A DNA stretch of 64,000 nucleotides from JAWKOK01 sp963765875 (GTDB taxonomy: Bacteria > Chloroflexota > Anaerolineae > Caldilineales > Caldilineaceae), in the NCBI GenBank assembly GCA_963765875.1, contig CAVXYK010000010.1, positions 62,001 through 126,000 of the forward strand. Direction: 5' to 3'. Positions within the stretch are counted from its first letter, which is position 1; each line of letters opens with the position of its first letter. The notes below the pieces were generated by a model. It was not told the DNA's origin and searched no databases. It was given only the letters and a program-made list of their open reading frames with translations. Below are positions 7,850 to 17,016 of the stretch, piece by piece. The position numbers and the translations under genes are program-made.

Positions 7850-8104
7850 ATGATCAACGTACACATCGAACCTGATTATCGCATACCCTTGCCCGAGCCC
7901 CTGCGCGGTCTGCTGAGCGTCGGCGATGAGGTGTCCATGATGCGCGATGCTGAAGGCCGAATCGTGATCGTGCCGAGTCAGGAGATAGCTGCCCGCCTTG
8001 ACGCGACCTTTGGTCTGTGGGCGGGCCGAGAGGACGTGCCGGCAGACGGCGTCGCCTATGTGGATGATATTCGTCGAGGGACCCGGCTCGATGCGACTGA
8101 TTGA
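7850..8104 (+). CDS. vapB: AbrB/MazE-type antitoxin (VapB)
   Basis: An 84-residue protein with an N-terminal swapped-hairpin AbrB fold pattern: YRIPLPEPLRGLLSVGDEVSM then AEGRIVIVPS. The C-terminal acidic segment would wrap the toxin. A GGGAGA-type ribosome site precedes the ATG. It overlaps the PIN gene by 14 bases. The pair sits in the block between the hsdR fragment and the full hsdR. Confidence 0.83.
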   Translation: MINVHIEPDYRIPLPEPLRGLLSVGDEVSMMRDAEGRIVIVPSQEIAARLDATFGLWAGREDVPADGVAYVDDIRRGTRLDATD

Positions 8105-8486
8105 CACCGATGTCTTAATCGATCACTTTCACGGACATGCGGCTGCGCTCGACTATATTGCGGACAGCTTGATGTCCGGGGAAACAACCGCTATTTCAGC
8201 CGTAACTCTGACCGAACTTCTGGGCGGGATGCGAGCCGGCGAGGAAAACCAAACGGAGCGGCTGTTGGCCTTGTTCATCATCCTGCCTGTCGATGAGTCC
8301 ATTGGACGCAAAGCAGCTGCGTACCTCCGAGAATATCGACGCAGTCATCGCTTGGAGCTGGGTGACGCTCTGATTGCGGCGACGGCGTTTGTTCACCGTG
8401 GCGAGATTGTGACGCGCAACGCAAAGCACTATCCAATGACCGATATCGGCGTACGCGTTCCCTATGTCCGCGGCGGCAGTTCATAG
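8091..8486 (+). CDS. vapC: PIN-domain ribonuclease toxin (VapC)
   Basis: A 131-residue PIN protein: MRLIDTDVLIDHFHGH (D5, D7), SAVTLTELLGG (E42), RLELGDALIAATA (D92) and a terminal TRNAKHYPM motif (N110), together the acidic metal site of VapC nucleases that cut tRNA or rRNA. I chose the ATG at 8091 because it begins directly with the catalytic strand and overlaps the antitoxin end. Confidence 0.92.
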   Translation: MRLIDTDVLIDHFHGHAAALDYIADSLMSGETTAISAVTLTELLGGMRAGEENQTERLLALFIILPVDESIGRKAAAYLREYRRSHRLELGDALIAATAFVHRGEIVTRNAKHYPMTDIGVRVPYVRGGSS

Positions 8487-8557
8487 TGCATCGATGATCA
8501 TATGCGTTTATCTGCGTCCATCTGCGGCTAGTTTTGATTTTTGCAGCGGAGTCATCG

Positions 8558-11506
8558 ATGAGTCGCATCACCGAAAAGCGTGACGTTCAAGACCAACTCA
8601 TCAACTACCTGTCGGACATCGGCTGGACCTTCATCCCCCAGAACGAGCTGCCGGCCTGGCGCAACCACGACGAGCATGAGCCTTTCCTGGTCGAGACGTT
8701 GCGCACCCAACTGGCCGAGTTGAACGGCTGGCCCGCCGATGACGCCCGCATCGCCGACATTGAGCGCCGTCTGCGTCTGCTGCCGGCCAACCTGGAGGGC
8801 AACGAGCAGTTTCTTTTCGCCCTGCGCAACCAGTGGACCACCTACGACGACGCCCAGCAGCGTGAGTACAATGTCACCCTCATCGACTACGAGAACCTGG
8901 TCAACAACACTTTCCACTTCAGCGAAGAGGTCTGGTTCGAGGACCGGGACCGGCGACGCATGGACATGGTGCTCTACGTCAACGGTCTACCCGTGCTGCT
9001 CATCGAGAACAAGTCGCCCAAGCTGCAGGAGCCGGGCCTTGAAGGCTTCGAGCAGGTGCAGGAGACCTACACCGACAATATCCCTGAGTTTATCAAGTAC
9101 CCCATTCCCTTCGCCATCTGTGCCACGCGCCTGGAATATGGCGCAACTTGGAATCCAAGCATGAATGCCTTCTATCGCTGGAAGGTGGATGGCAAAGACT
9201 TCGGACTCGAGGAATTGGGCAAGAGCTTCTTCGCCCGCAAGCAGGTGCTGCGCCTGCTGCGCGACTACGCCATCTTCTACCGCATGGACGACGCCCTGCA
9301 AAAGTTCATTCTACGCCCGCACCAGATGCGCGCCGTTGAGAAGATAGAGGCCCGCGTCGTCGCAGGCCAGGCAAACACCGACGCGCCCAACACCGGTCTG
9401 GAATGGCACACCCAGGGTTCCGGCAAGACACTGACCATGATTGTGGCCGCGGCCAAGTTGCAGCGCCGGCCGGAACTGGTCAACCCCACGCTGCTCATTG
9501 TGGTCGACCGCATCGAGCTTGAGACGCAGATGACCCAGAATCTAGAAGCGTTAGGTCTGGACGCCATCCGTGCCGATAGCCGCCGACACCTACGTCGACT
9601 ACTTCGGAACGACACGCGCGGTCTCATCGTCACCACCATCCACAAGTTCGACGGCATACCCAAGAACCTACTCACACGCCACAACGTGGTCCTGCTGGTC
9701 GATGAAGCCCACCGCAGCCAGGAGGGCGACCTGGGCATCTTCATGCGTGCGGCGCTGCCTAACGCCTTCCGCTTCGGCTTCACCGGCACGCCCATCGAAC
9801 GCGGCGCTGTGGGCAAAGGCACCTACCGAACCTTCGGTGCAGACACCGACCCCGAAGGCGTGCATGACCAGTACAGCATCAACGAGAGCATCCAGGACGG
9901 CACCACACTGCCGCTCTACTACACGCTGGTGCCCACCGACATCTGGGTCGACAAGCTCAAGCTGGATGCCGAATTTGCCGTCCTGCTGGATGAGTTCTGG
10001 GACATCGTCGACGTTGAAGGCGCGGGCACACAGGAAGCCCTCAGCCGGCTGCTCCAGCGCGCCGACAAGCTGATGGCCGTGCTCAAGTCGCCCCAACGCA
10101 TCGACGCCATCGCCGCCCACATCGCCCAGCATTTTCAGGAGAATGTGATGCCCCGTGGCCTGAAAGCCCTGGTCGTCACACCCGACCGCGAGGCCTGCGC
10201 ACTGTACAAGGCAGCGTTCGACGCCTACCTGCCGGCCGAGTGGAGCACCGTCGTCTATTCGCAGAATCCCAAGAAGGATTCGGACTTGATGAAGGCGAGT
10301 TACCTGGAAGACGCCGAAGAGAAGCGGGTACGTCTGGCCTTCCGTGACCCGGACAAGGACCCCAAGCTGCTCATCGTCACCCAGAAGCTGCTCACCGGCT
10401 TTGACGCGCCTGTGGCCTACGCCATGTACCTGGACAAGCCGCTCAAGGACCACACCCTGCTCCAGGCCATTGCCCGCGTCAATCGCCCCTATCCCGGCAA
10501 GCAGAGTGGCCTGATTGTCGACTACATCGGCATCTTCAAAGACCTCCAGCGCGCCCTGGCCTTCGACCGCAGTGACTTCGACCAGGGCATCATCGACCTG
10601 GAGATGCTCAAGGGGCGTTTTGTGGCGCTGCTCGGTGAGACGCAGGCGACCCTAGCGCCCACGCAGCCCGAGCACGTGGACGGACGCACAGCGCGTTTGG
10701 TCGACTACTTCTGGGAGGATGAACGCCGGGAAGCCTTCTTCCAGCAGTTCAAAGACTTGCAGATGGCCTACGAAGTGCTGTCGCCGGACCCCTTCCTACA
10801 CGACTACATCTACCCCTACGGCGACATTGTCGACGCCTATCGGACGGTCAAGAGCTACTTCGACAGCCAGGACGAGACGCGCCGCAAACAGCGCGACCTG
10901 CAAAAGAAGACCGAGCAGCTCATCAAAGAGCATGTCGAAGTCCAGTACGTGGCCGAGCCGTTGCCGCTCTATCCCATCAACCGCAACATCGCCGACGTCA
11001 TCGCCGCCGACCAAATACCCGAGCGCGTCAAGGTCATCAACCTCCAGCGCAGCATCGATGCCTTCGTCGACGACAACATCGAGCGTGCGCCCTACCTGGC
11101 CAGCATCAGCGAGGAAGTGGAGAAGGTTGTCGAGCAACTGCGCCAGAAGCAAATCAGCGCCAAGACCGCCCTGGAAGAACTGGAGACCAAGGTCAGCGAG
11201 ATGATGCAGCGCGGCGAAGAGCGGGAAGAGAGCGACCTCGACGACCTGGCCTTTGCCCTGAGCACCAGCTTGCGCGCAGCTGGGCCGCTCCGCAACCTGG
11301 AAGCCGATGCGGTTGACCAACTGGCCGGCGACGTCGCCGGCTACCTGCAGGAGCACGTCGGCTGGCCGCACAACGACCGCCTCAAGGCCCAGGTCCGATT
11401 GGAACTGTACAGGCGACTGTTGCCGCAAATGCAGAAGCCGGTCAATCCGCAGGTCGCCAACGACATCGTCGACGCGCTGCTGCGCATGCACAGGATAACG
11501 CTGTAG
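8558..11506 (+). CDS. hsdR: Type I restriction endonuclease subunit HsdR
   Basis: The DNA-translocating and cleaving subunit. From the ATG at 8558 (982 residues): N-terminal HSDR_N nuclease domain with the PD-(D/E)XK core (RRMDMVLYVNGLPVLLIENK, about 130-152), Walker A WHTQGSGKT (about 283), DEAH box VDEAHRSQEG (about 380), motif III FTGTPIE (about 408), motif VI ARVNRPYPGK (about 640), then a helical C-terminal domain that docks on the methylase. Eight more residues are open upstream (8534), but the duplicate at 7504 starts at the same MxRITEKR. Intact, unlike hsdS. Its stop is 2 bases before the YgjP-like gene. Confidence 0.96.
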   Translation: MSRITEKRDVQDQLINYLSDIGWTFIPQNELPAWRNHDEHEPFLVETLRTQLAELNGWPADDARIADIERRLRLLPANLEGNEQFLFALRNQWTTYDDAQQREYNVTLIDYENLVNNTFHFSEEVWFEDRDRRRMDMVLYVNGLPVLLIENKSPKLQEPGLEGFEQVQETYTDNIPEFIKYPIPFAICATRLEYGATWNPSMNAFYRWKVDGKDFGLEELGKSFFARKQVLRLLRDYAIFYRMDDALQKFILRPHQMRAVEKIEARVVAGQANTDAPNTGLEWHTQGSGKTLTMIVAAAKLQRRPELVNPTLLIVVDRIELETQMTQNLEALGLDAIRADSRRHLRRLLRNDTRGLIVTTIHKFDGIPKNLLTRHNVVLLVDEAHRSQEGDLGIFMRAALPNAFRFGFTGTPIERGAVGKGTYRTFGADTDPEGVHDQYSINESIQDGTTLPLYYTLVPTDIWVDKLKLDAEFAVLLDEFWDIVDVEGAGTQEALSRLLQRADKLMAVLKSPQRIDAIAAHIAQHFQENVMPRGLKALVVTPDREACALYKAAFDAYLPAEWSTVVYSQNPKKDSDLMKASYLEDAEEKRVRLAFRDPDKDPKLLIVTQKLLTGFDAPVAYAMYLDKPLKDHTLLQAIARVNRPYPGKQSGLIVDYIGIFKDLQRALAFDRSDFDQGIIDLEMLKGRFVALLGETQATLAPTQPEHVDGRTARLVDYFWEDERREAFFQQFKDLQMAYEVLSPDPFLHDYIYPYGDIVDAYRTVKSYFDSQDETRRKQRDLQKKTEQLIKEHVEVQYVAEPLPLYPINRNIADVIAADQIPERVKVINLQRSIDAFVDDNIERAPYLASISEEVEKVVEQLRQKQISAKTALEELETKVSEMMQRGEEREESDLDDLAFALSTSLRAAGPLRNLEADAVDQLAGDVAGYLQEHVGWPHNDRLKAQVRLELYRRLLPQMQKPVNPQVANDIVDALLRMHRITL

Positions 11507-11508
11507 AC

Positions 11509-11994
11509 ATGGACATCACGGTCCGCCAGCAGCAGCGCAAGAACATGGTCTTCCGTCTCACGCCCAAGGGTGCAACGGTGCTCATCCCGGCGCATACGGA
11601 CCCGGACGGCGAAGTAGTGCAACGTTTCATCGCTGATGCCCTGGCACGCCTGCCGGAGCCGGAAGCAGATGTCGAGCCGCTTGCGCTGTCTCAGTTGGAG
11701 CAGCTGGTGTCCGACTGGTGCGACAAGTTGGAAGTCGCCGTGACACACGTCCAGGTCCGCGAGATGCGCAACAAGTGGGGCAGCATCTCCACGGCCGGCA
11801 CGTTGACCCTGGCCGATGGCATCCTCAGCCTGCCGGTTGACTTGGCTGAATATGTCGTCGTGCATGAACTGCTACATCTGAAGTTACCCGACCATCGGCA
11901 GGGCTGGCAGGTGAGTATGGGCATGTACTTGCCGGACTGGCGGAAGCGGGAACGGCGCTTGCAGGGGTATGTCATCGCCGAAGCGGAGAGTTGA
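11509..11994 (+). CDS. YgjP/DUF45-like zinc metalloprotease
   Basis: A 161-residue protein with the zinc-binding HELLHLKLPDH (about residues 119-129), preceded by NKWGSISTAGTLTL, the DUF45/YgjP signature that also marks SprT-like proteases. It starts 2 bases after hsdR stops, so it is cotranscribed; DUF45 genes are often attached to type I restriction operons. Its role there is not established; turnover of restriction subunits is a guess. Confidence 0.88.
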   Translation: MDITVRQQQRKNMVFRLTPKGATVLIPAHTDPDGEVVQRFIADALARLPEPEADVEPLALSQLEQLVSDWCDKLEVAVTHVQVREMRNKWGSISTAGTLTLADGILSLPVDLAEYVVVHELLHLKLPDHRQGWQVSMGMYLPDWRKRERRLQGYVIAEAES

Positions 11995-12128
11995 GGATTG
12001 GCGAGAGTATTGACAACCTGTGATAGACTACCAGTAAAAAGAAATGCCCCGGCGATGCTGATAACATCCCAGGGCGTGGCACACGATGGTTAGACATCGG
12101 ATGCGGTGATATTTTACCACACCCCAAG

Positions 12129-12162
12129 CAGCCATCGGAGCCACCGAAACGGCTGTTTTTTT
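12129..12162 (+). terminator. Probable terminator of the hsdR operon
   Basis: CAGCC pairs with GGCTG around ATCGG/CCGAA, followed by seven T. A short stem, but placed well after the last gene of the operon. Confidence 0.45.
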
Positions 12163-12232
12163 GTTCTCGGAACAGCAGCAGCCTACGACACTAAAAACGG
12201 GACGACAGCCCCTAAATATAGGTGGACTACCT

Positions 12233-12305
<73 letters not shown>

Positions 12306-12318
12306 TAAATAGAGTAAG

Positions 12319-12357
12319 AGACCTGCGTTCTTCCTCGGAAGAACGCAGGTCTTTTTT
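12319..12357 (+). terminator. Strong rho-independent terminator
   Basis: AGACCTGCGTTCTTCC pairs perfectly with GGAAGAACGCAGGTCT across a 3-base loop and is followed by seven T. It sits 13 bases after the tRNA-Lys-like sequence and would end its transcript. Confidence 0.85.
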
Positions 12358-12544
12358 TATTGCGCTGGTGGTTTTCCATGATAGCGCACACGGTTTCTCC
12401 GAATCATAGTCTCCAAATAGCGAGACCTCCCCCTGTTTGCCGGCAAGCACCTGTCTGATTGGCAGACGCTTCAATATGACGCCCAACGAGCCGGCTAAAG
12501 CTCGATGACTCTTCAGGCGCACTGACACCAACGCAAACACGCTA

Positions 12545-12553
12545 TGCTATAAT
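12545..12553 (+). promoter_or_regulatory. Extended -10 promoter for the lipoprotein gene
   Basis: TGCTATAAT (perfect TATAAT with TGn) 90 bases before the ATG at 12643. CTGACA at 12522-12527 could serve as -35 but at a long 20-base spacing. The rest of 12358-12642 holds nothing else I can identify. Confidence 0.5.
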
Positions 12554-12642
12554 TGCGAAGTTCCAGCTTCGACAGTGGGTCAGAACTCAACACTGATACT
12601 CAACGCCGGCGTCAAGCGGCGGGTAGACAAGAGAGGTAGCGA

Positions 12643-14196
12643 ATGGACCGTGTTGCCCGATATCCAAATATCCCATGTTTGCTCTGGATTTTCCCATTGG
12701 TGCTCCTGTTGGCCGGCTGCGCCACGCTGGCGCTGCCCGCGGACCCGCTAACCGGCACCTGGCAAATGGCAAGCAGTGCCGAAGTGGGGGAGGGCCCTCA
12801 ATTCACTTTTGGATCCAATGCCGAAGTGACCCTCTCCGCTGACGGGCAAACGTTTGCGGGAACCTATCAATTGGACTCCTCTGTGGAGCCGTTTGCTCTT
12901 GATATTGAGCTTGAGGAAATCGGCCCGCTTGCAGCGATCGTCGCCTTTGACGATCCTGACACGATCCGGATTGCAGCAGAGGCGGGAGGCGTGGAGCGTC
13001 CGTCGGCTTTCGACGCGGAGAATACAGAGGTCTTCGTGCGCGTGGGGACGGTGAAGGATGAGTCGAGCGCCCAACAGCCGTCAAACGCGTCCATGGCGCC
13101 GATCACTTTGTCAGGCCGGGCCGCCGCGCTAGAAAGTCTGCTGCGCTACGTCCCTGACAGCGCGGAATACCGCGATTATCTGACCTTCGGCGACTACGAT
13201 GCCTGGCTGCGAAGCTGGGCACTGGAGCGACCCGACAACATCGATGATCTCTTGCAGATGAGTGAACCCGAGAGCCGCCTCTGGAAGTTTCGCATGATAG
13301 CCCAGACGACCCCGGCCGCGGCATTCCACATAGCGTACCTGATGGCGGAGGATATGCGTGAGACCCATGGTTTCAGCTTCTTTGATGCGCTCAGCTATCT
13401 GGAAGCGGGCGCACCACCTCAGATGCTCAGTGTCGTGATGCAAAATCGCAATCGGTCTGATATCGAGGAAGCGTTGACGACCTTTGGCTATGAGTCCGCG
13501 ACCTTGAACGAAGAGACCGTTCTCTACAGCATTGGCGAAGATTTTGAGGTCAACCTTGAAGCGGAGAGCGTAATCGGTCGATTGGGCAATCTGAACAGGA
13601 TTGCTATCCAGGATGATAGATTGATCATCGCCGGCGGCGCCTCGATTGTCGAAGATGCGGTTGCCGGAGCCGGGGATGAGCTTGCCTCACTGGCCGATGC
13701 GCCGGACTATCGTAGATTGCTGCAATCGTTGGATGCGCCGGAATTGACGGATGTCGGCGAGTTGGTGGGCGTGATTCTGTTTGATGCTGACTCTTCCGCC
13801 GCAAGCTATGCGGATTCGCCGCCAAGTGAAGGTGCGCCTGCGCAAGTGGTGGCTCAGGGGGAACGAATCAGCCAGGCGCAGCCGTCCATGCCGACCTATT
13901 CGCTGGCCGGCCTGGCTACCTATCGCGCAGCCGATGCCACCTACCTGGGCTTGCATGTTCTCTTCCCCACCGTTGAGGATGCCGAGGCTGCGCGTGACGC
14001 CTTGGCCGAGCGCCTGCCGGGCTATGTCAGTTCGTGGACTGGAACGCCTCTGCCCTGGACGCTGGAAGATGCATTTGTTTTGGATGAGACTGCCGTCGTG
14101 GTCATGCGACTTGATGAAACCCTGGAAGAACCAAGCACTGTCTCGTGGTACGACATGATCATTAGCGGCGACACGACCTTCCTGCGCTCAGAATAA
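12643..14196 (+). CDS. Secreted lipoprotein of unknown function
   Basis: 517 residues. Signal peptide with hydrophobic core LLWIFPLVLLLAGC and lipobox ending at Cys26. The mature part is acidic. It begins with a lipocalin-like short stretch (DPLTGTWQMASSAEVGE... GQTFAGTYQLD), followed by a longer region with repeated DELASLADAPDYRRLLQSLD-type helices and a C-terminal segment resembling proteins that track percent or score values (AEAARDALAERLPGYVSSW). I recognise no catalytic motif. AGAGAGGTAG provides the ribosome site. The next gene follows after 26 bases. Confidence 0.82.
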   Translation: MDRVARYPNIPCLLWIFPLVLLLAGCATLALPADPLTGTWQMASSAEVGEGPQFTFGSNAEVTLSADGQTFAGTYQLDSSVEPFALDIELEEIGPLAAIVAFDDPDTIRIAAEAGGVERPSAFDAENTEVFVRVGTVKDESSAQQPSNASMAPITLSGRAAALESLLRYVPDSAEYRDYLTFGDYDAWLRSWALERPDNIDDLLQMSEPESRLWKFRMIAQTTPAAAFHIAYLMAEDMRETHGFSFFDALSYLEAGAPPQMLSVVMQNRNRSDIEEALTTFGYESATLNEETVLYSIGEDFEVNLEAESVIGRLGNLNRIAIQDDRLIIAGGASIVEDAVAGAGDELASLADAPDYRRLLQSLDAPELTDVGELVGVILFDADSSAASYADSPPSEGAPAQVVAQGERISQAQPSMPTYSLAGLATYRAADATYLGLHVLFPTVEDAEAARDALAERLPGYVSSWTGTPLPWTLEDAFVLDETAVVVMRLDETLEEPSTVSWYDMIISGDTTFLRSE

Positions 14197-14222
14197 CGTA
14201 CGACATCGTAAAGGGAGTACCA

Positions 14223-15081
14223 ATGGCAAACATCGAGACTTCTGCCGACTTAGTCACCCGTCTCTATCCGCAGCCAAGCGGTCAAGAATCGCTCCATGGC
14301 CTCTACCTCAGCCACGATCTTCGAGCATTGGCTGACGCGATGGACCGGCCATTCGTCTACAGCGACTACGTGGTCAGTCTGGACGGACGCATTGCCGTGC
14401 CCCATTCGACCAAGCCGGGACTGACCGTGCCCAAGGCGATCGCCAATGACCGTGATTGGCGGCTCTTTCAGGAACTGGCCGTCCAGGCAGATGTGGTGAT
14501 CACCAGCGGTCGCTATCTGCGCGACTATGCCGACGGGCGCGCCCAGGAGATCCTCCGGGTCTACGATGATCCCCGCTTCGCCGATCTCAAGGAGTGGCGG
14601 CTGTCACGTGGGCTTATGCCTGCAGCCGGCGCTTGCGGTGATCAGCGCCAGCCTCTCGTTTTCGATTCCAGAAGCGTTGACGCAAGGCGATCGGGAGGTG
14701 CTCATCTTCACGGTGGAGAGCGCCGACGGTGACCGGGTTGCACAGCTGGAACAGGAAGCGGGTCAGGTCTTCACGGCCGGCGCAACAAGTGTCCAAGGCG
14801 ATCAGTTTGTCTCTCGTCTGGCCGAGATCGGCTATCGCACGATCTACAATGCCACTGGACCCAAAGTGCTACACTTGCTGTTGGCCGGCGACATGCTTGA
14901 CCGACTCTACCTGACCCACGCCAATCGACTGCTTGGCGGCGACCCCTTTTCAAGCGTGGTCGAGGGTCCGCTTTTTGAACCCGCTGTGGACATGCGCCTG
15001 CACGCCATCTACCTCGACGAGGTTGGGTTGGATGGCCTGGGTCAGCTCTTCGTCTCGTATAATATTGCTGACGAGAAGTGA
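14223..15081 (+). CDS. RibD C-terminal-like pyrimidine reductase / dihydrofolate reductase-fold protein, frameshifted
   Basis: Two frames form one RibD_C/DHFR-fold protein. N-terminal piece: RPFVYSDYVVSLDGRIAVP (the substrate and NADPH strand typical of RibD_C) and QADVVITSGRYLRDYADG. C-terminal piece, from about 14616: QPALAVISASLSFSIPEAL, GYRTIYNATGPKVLHLLLAG and a family-typical end. An extra A at about 14615 explains the shift (expected RGLCLQPALAVIS). Such proteins reduce the deaminated pyrimidine in riboflavin synthesis or related pteridine or deazaflavin intermediates; no other riboflavin genes are nearby, so the exact substrate is open. Confidence 0.78.
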
Positions 15082-15091
15082 TCTCTATTTT

Positions 15092-15203
15092 GCCACAGAT
15101 AGCCACAGATATGGAGCTGATTTTCACAGATTTTTTCCGGGTGTCCAGAGTAATCCCGGTACCATCTGTGTGTCATCCTTTTTTATCTGTGTAAATCTGT
15201 GGC
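15092..15203. repeat. Dispersed inverted repeat, CACAGAT type, copy 1
   Basis: Starts GCCACAGAT and ends ATCTGTGGC, with further CACAGAT/ATCTGTG units inside. A second copy is at 39874-39981 and a degraded piece at about 8500-8530 (TTTATCTGCGTCCATCTGCGG-like). Confidence 0.7.
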
Positions 15204-15315
15204 GAAAAAGGCTTTTTGCAGCAGACTCATCTGTCCAGGTTTGGCCAGTCGATGGCAGCCGTCTATACTCAAAGCATCAATCGACAACATCCTCCAGGTA
15301 TATCAAAACGGGCAC

Positions 15316-16012
15316 ATGGCAACTGACATTCTCCACTTGAAGCAACTGGCAGCCGAACATGCAGTCGAGCAGATCGAATCGGGCATGGTGATTGGCTTGG
15401 GCAGTGGCAGCACGGCCACTCTGGCCATTCAACGAATCGGCGATCTGTTGAAGTCGGGCCAACTTCCGCGATATCGTGGGTATTCCGACGTCGCAGGCAA
15501 GCGCCGATGAGGCGTTGCAGGTCGGGATCCCGTTGACGACGCTTGAGGAACACCCGGTGGTCGATCTGACGGTGGATGGGGCCGACGAAGTTGATCCGCA
15601 GCTCAATCTAATCAAGGGCGGCGGCGGTGCGTTGTTGCGCGAGAAGATCGTCGCTCAGGCATCGCTGCGCGAGATCATTATTGTGGATGATTCCAAACTT
15701 TCGCCGGCCCTTGGCACGAACTGGCACATACCGATCGAAGTGGTCACCTTTGGATGGGGCTCACAGGCGCGTTTTCTGATTGAACTCGGGGCAACGCCGC
15801 GTCTGCGACTGGGGCAAGACGGCGAACCCTTTATGACTGACCACGGCAACTACATCCTTGACAGCCAATTTGGCCCGCTGGACGACGCTGAAGCGTTGGC
15901 ATGCTTGCTTTCACAGCGCGCCGGCATTGTTGAACATGGTCTCTTCATTGGCCTCACCAGTGAAGTGATCGTCGCCGGTGCTGACGGCATCCGTAGCCTG
16001 ACGCCCGCCTAG
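15316..16012 (+). CDS. rpiA: Ribose-5-phosphate isomerase A, frameshifted in this sequence
   Basis: Interconverts ribose 5-phosphate and ribulose 5-phosphate in the pentose phosphate pathway. The N-terminal frame has ESGMVIGLGSGSTATLAI (phosphate loop); the second frame has RDIVGIPTSQASADEA, the catalytic DGADEVDPQLNLIKGGGGA, ALLREKIVAQAS and a normal C-terminus. One extra C at about 15466 breaks the frame (expected KSGQLRDIVGIPTS). Length after correction, about 232 residues, is normal. As this is central metabolism, a read error is more likely than loss. Confidence 0.9.
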
Positions 16013-16503
16013 TACAGCGCGGCGCAAGTAACTCGCCAGATTGAGGCGTCACACAGGCAGCCCCCCAACCTTGGGGGAATGCCTTGCCGGCCAAGCAATG
16101 CTGGGCTCAGTCTCCTCCTGGATTGGGGGCTGACCTTTACCCACATCTTTTTTGGGGTGGAAAAAACCGCGGTTCCAAACGCTTGTGGCGGCGACCGCCC
16201 AGGCATGAATGCCGTGGGCTAGACCGCGGCGTCCCATCAATGGGACTCGGTCGCCGGCATAGCCCCACTTTATGGGGCGCCGTCTGTTAGCAAGGGCATT
16301 CATGCCCGGCGGACTCGAGCTCGAACACCGCTTCTAACTCGTCACCTCCTCTCACCGATTTGTGGGTAAAGGTAAGCAGGATTGGGGGCCAGGGGGCCGA
16401 TTACCGGCATTGCCATCTGTATGGTTATTTGCGCCGACGTGTACTAGCCATCGACCCCCACGCTGCTACAGACCTCTGAACATTGGCGCCACTATTCCAC
16501 ATT
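16013..16503. other. Gene-free stretch rich in short palindromes
   Basis: No coding region seen. It contains several small stem-loops, such as CCCCCAACCTTGGGGG, GGCATGAATGCC (with GGGCATTCATGCCC further on) and CCCATCAATGGG. These look like degraded REP-type units. The stretch ends at the large inverted-repeat element at 16504. Confidence 0.55.
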
Positions 16504-16847
16504 TGGGTGTGTTGGCGCTTTACGCCTGCTTCGCAAGCAATACGAGTTGATAGCGTACTTCTATGAAGGGACATGGCATTCCGCACAGGCCCGTTGTTGG
16601 CGGAGATCGCTTCGACCTTCAAGACCACAGCCGCCAACCATACGGTGGCTAGGAATGCCTTGTCCGTGCCTGATAGTGCAGTCGGTCTGAAACGGACAAG
16701 GCATCCCGAGTCTCATCTTCAGAATGCGGATGATGCTTCTCGATTTGGAATCGCTCAATCAGAGTTCGACCTGGCGGGGAATGCCATGTCCCTACAGATC
16801 TCAACTCGTTTTGTTTGCGCAGCAGGCGCTTTTCGCCAACACACCTT
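16504..16847. mobile_element. MITE-like element, TGGGTGTG family, copy A (long form)
   Basis: About 344 bp with long terminal inverted repeats: left TGGGTGTGTTGGCGC...GCCTGCTTCGCAA...ACGAGTTGA, right TCAACTCG...TTGCGCAGCAGGCGC...CGCCAACACACC. The interior also has paired GGGACATGGCATTCC / GGAATGCCATGTCCC. It encodes nothing. A close inverted copy is at 48068-48363; short forms are at 26186-26327 and 33128-33252. No target duplication is visible here. Confidence 0.75.
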
Positions 16848-16922
16848 CCCTCTTTCCCTCAACGGTCCGTGCCTCAGTCTGATTTGCTCTTGTCAAATGA
16901 GGGTGACGAACCCGGAAAACCG

Positions 16923-16931
16923 TGCTATGAT
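16923..16931 (+). promoter_or_regulatory. Extended -10 promoter, probably for ppk1
   Basis: TGCTATGAT, 86 bases before the GTG start at 17017, in the stretch between the MITE-like element and ppk1. No clear Pho-box direct repeats were seen upstream. Confidence 0.4.
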
Positions 16932-17016
16932 CCAGGTATCTCTCATGCGCTTCGCCGTCAGAGATGTGGGTCGTCTCGAGGGCAAATCTAAGAGTTGTCA
17001 GTGAGGAGGAGAAACT

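Noticed and set aside
16013..16503. Group II intron or structured ncRNA in the gap after rpiA
   Set aside because: Only short unrelated palindromes; no domain V-like hairpin and no reverse-transcriptase frame.
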